Positions 30,469 through 31,109 of a stretch of 31,109 nucleotides of DNA are shown here, piece by piece. The stretch comes from a virus. Where the stretch lies: the IMG/VR virus record IMGVR_UViG_3300007511_000087, positions 1 to 31,109 of that record. One strand, given 5' to 3'. The notes beneath the pieces are model-generated. The model was given only the letters and a program-made list of their open reading frames with translations, was not told the origin of the DNA and did no database searches. Position 1 is the first letter of the stretch. Every line of letters begins with the position of its first letter. Position numbers and translations under genes: made by a program.

Positions 30469-31109
30469 ATGGTAGAATATCTTGACGGTGGTAGAATCCA
30501 AGGAAGTTCTACGGCAAACCCAGAAATACAAGGATATGCTGGTGGTAATGCTACTTCAACAACACAATCAGCTGGAGGAGGAGGAGCTGGAGGAACAGCA
30601 ACAGGTTCAGGTAACAAAAATGGTGGAATAGGAAAAGTAAATCCCATTGTAGGTTCAACTCATGGTGAATCATCAGGTGGTAGTTATTATTTAGCTGGTG
30701 GTGGAGGTGGAGCTGGCGAAGCATCAGGTGCATCAACTGGAGGACTTGGTGGAGGTGGAAACGGTGGCACGACCAATGCTCCAAGTTCAGAACCAACAAG
30801 TAGTTATGGTGGTGGAGCTGGTGGAGGTGGTAATAGTGGTACTAATTATCCAAACGGTGCATCAGGAGTTGTAATATTAAAATTATTAACATCAGCAAGT
30901 TTTAGTTCATCAAATGCTACTTCAACTACAACAGGTTCATACACTATACTAACATACACTTCAACAAGTTCAAGTTCTTTCACAATATCATCAGGAACAG
31001 CAGATGTTCAATATCTTGTTGTAGCTGGAGGTGGTGCTTCAAAAGATTATTGGGGATATGCAGGTGGAGGTGGAGCTGGAGGATTTAGAACAGGAACTAA
31101 AACAGCAAT
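30469..31109 (+). CDS. Glycine-rich tail fibre/adhesin, cut by right edge
   Basis: An open frame from ATG 30469 (MVEYLDGGRIQGSSTANPEI) runs 213 codons to the edge without a stop. Poly-glycine blocks (AGGGGAGG, LAGGGGGAGE, GGGAGGGGNSG) alternate with short linkers and end in GASGVVILKLL. A new block then begins (QYLVVAGGGASKDYWGYAGGGGAGGF), so the protein contains at least two glycine-rich domains, the first lacking the usual VLVVAGGG opening. Such domains occur in tail adhesins, including T4-type gp38, where the loops determine host range. It starts 12 bases after the fibre stop. Confidence 0.75.
   Translation, partial: MVEYLDGGRIQGSSTANPEIQGYAGGNATSTTQSAGGGGAGGTATGSGNKNGGIGKVNPIVGSTHGESSGGSYYLAGGGGGAGEASGASTGGLGGGGNGGTTNAPSSEPTSSYGGGAGGGGNSGTNYPNGASGVVILKLLTSASFSSSNATSTTTGSYTILTYTSTSSSSFTISSGTADVQYLVVAGGGASKDYWGYAGGGGAGGFRTGTKTA

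Noticed and set aside
1-31109. Large terminase, DNA polymerase, integrase, amoC or other host metabolic genes
   Set aside because: Looked for by motif among all long frames; none was seen, so they are not claimed.

Overview
The window looks like part of the genome of a tailed archaeal virus (Caudoviricetes). The archaeal signs are seen directly. At least 14 genes begin at a start codon about 23-28 bases after a TATA-like box (typically CTTTATATA, GTTTATAAG or ATTTAAATA), which is the spacing of a leaderless archaeal transcript. Genes inside operons instead carry AGGAGG-type ribosome sites or overlap the gene before. The DNA is AT-rich and many products are tiny zinc-ribbon proteins. An AAA+ ATPase/VWA pair of the CobS/CobT type has been reported in viruses assembled from metagenomes and assigned to marine Thaumarchaeota, so that host group is my best guess; the host itself is inference.

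Layout. (1) Bases 1-6106, minus strand: three short operons. One carries the AAA+ ATPase, the VWA protein with an HExxH motif, and a gene cut by the left edge. The other two carry small unknown proteins, several with zinc ribbons. Two of the three promoters contain an identical 18-base box. (2) Bases 6107-6777: no convincing gene. A trinucleotide-rich stretch is followed by a dense field of CGAT/TCGA motifs with near-identical repeats alternating with A/T tracts, like an origin or centromere. One plus-strand gene (6778-7125) with the same motif bias follows. (3) Bases 7294-8918, minus strand: a nine-gene operon of overlapping genes of 41-76 codons, plus one 58-aa gene with a hairpin terminator. 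Most are absent from a length-filtered gene search. (4) Bases 9050-31109, plus strand except for one gene: the virion module, in the usual order. It runs: His-rich small protein, portal, small proteins, two membrane proteins, prohead protease fused to a long scaffold-like tail, acidic protein, major capsid protein, small virion proteins, head-tail connector, tail terminator, tail tube, tail assembly chaperone with a probable -1 frameshift, tape measure, baseplate/hub proteins with FN3 and LamG-like domains, and repeat-rich fibres running off the right edge.

How it works together. The right two thirds build a head and a long flexible tail: a tube protein and tape measure are present with no sheath, so a siphovirus shape is inferred. 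The left third probably holds early, replication or host-control functions. No large terminase, DNA polymerase, integrase, tRNA, CRISPR array or insertion sequence was recognised, so packaging and replication enzymes should lie outside the window.
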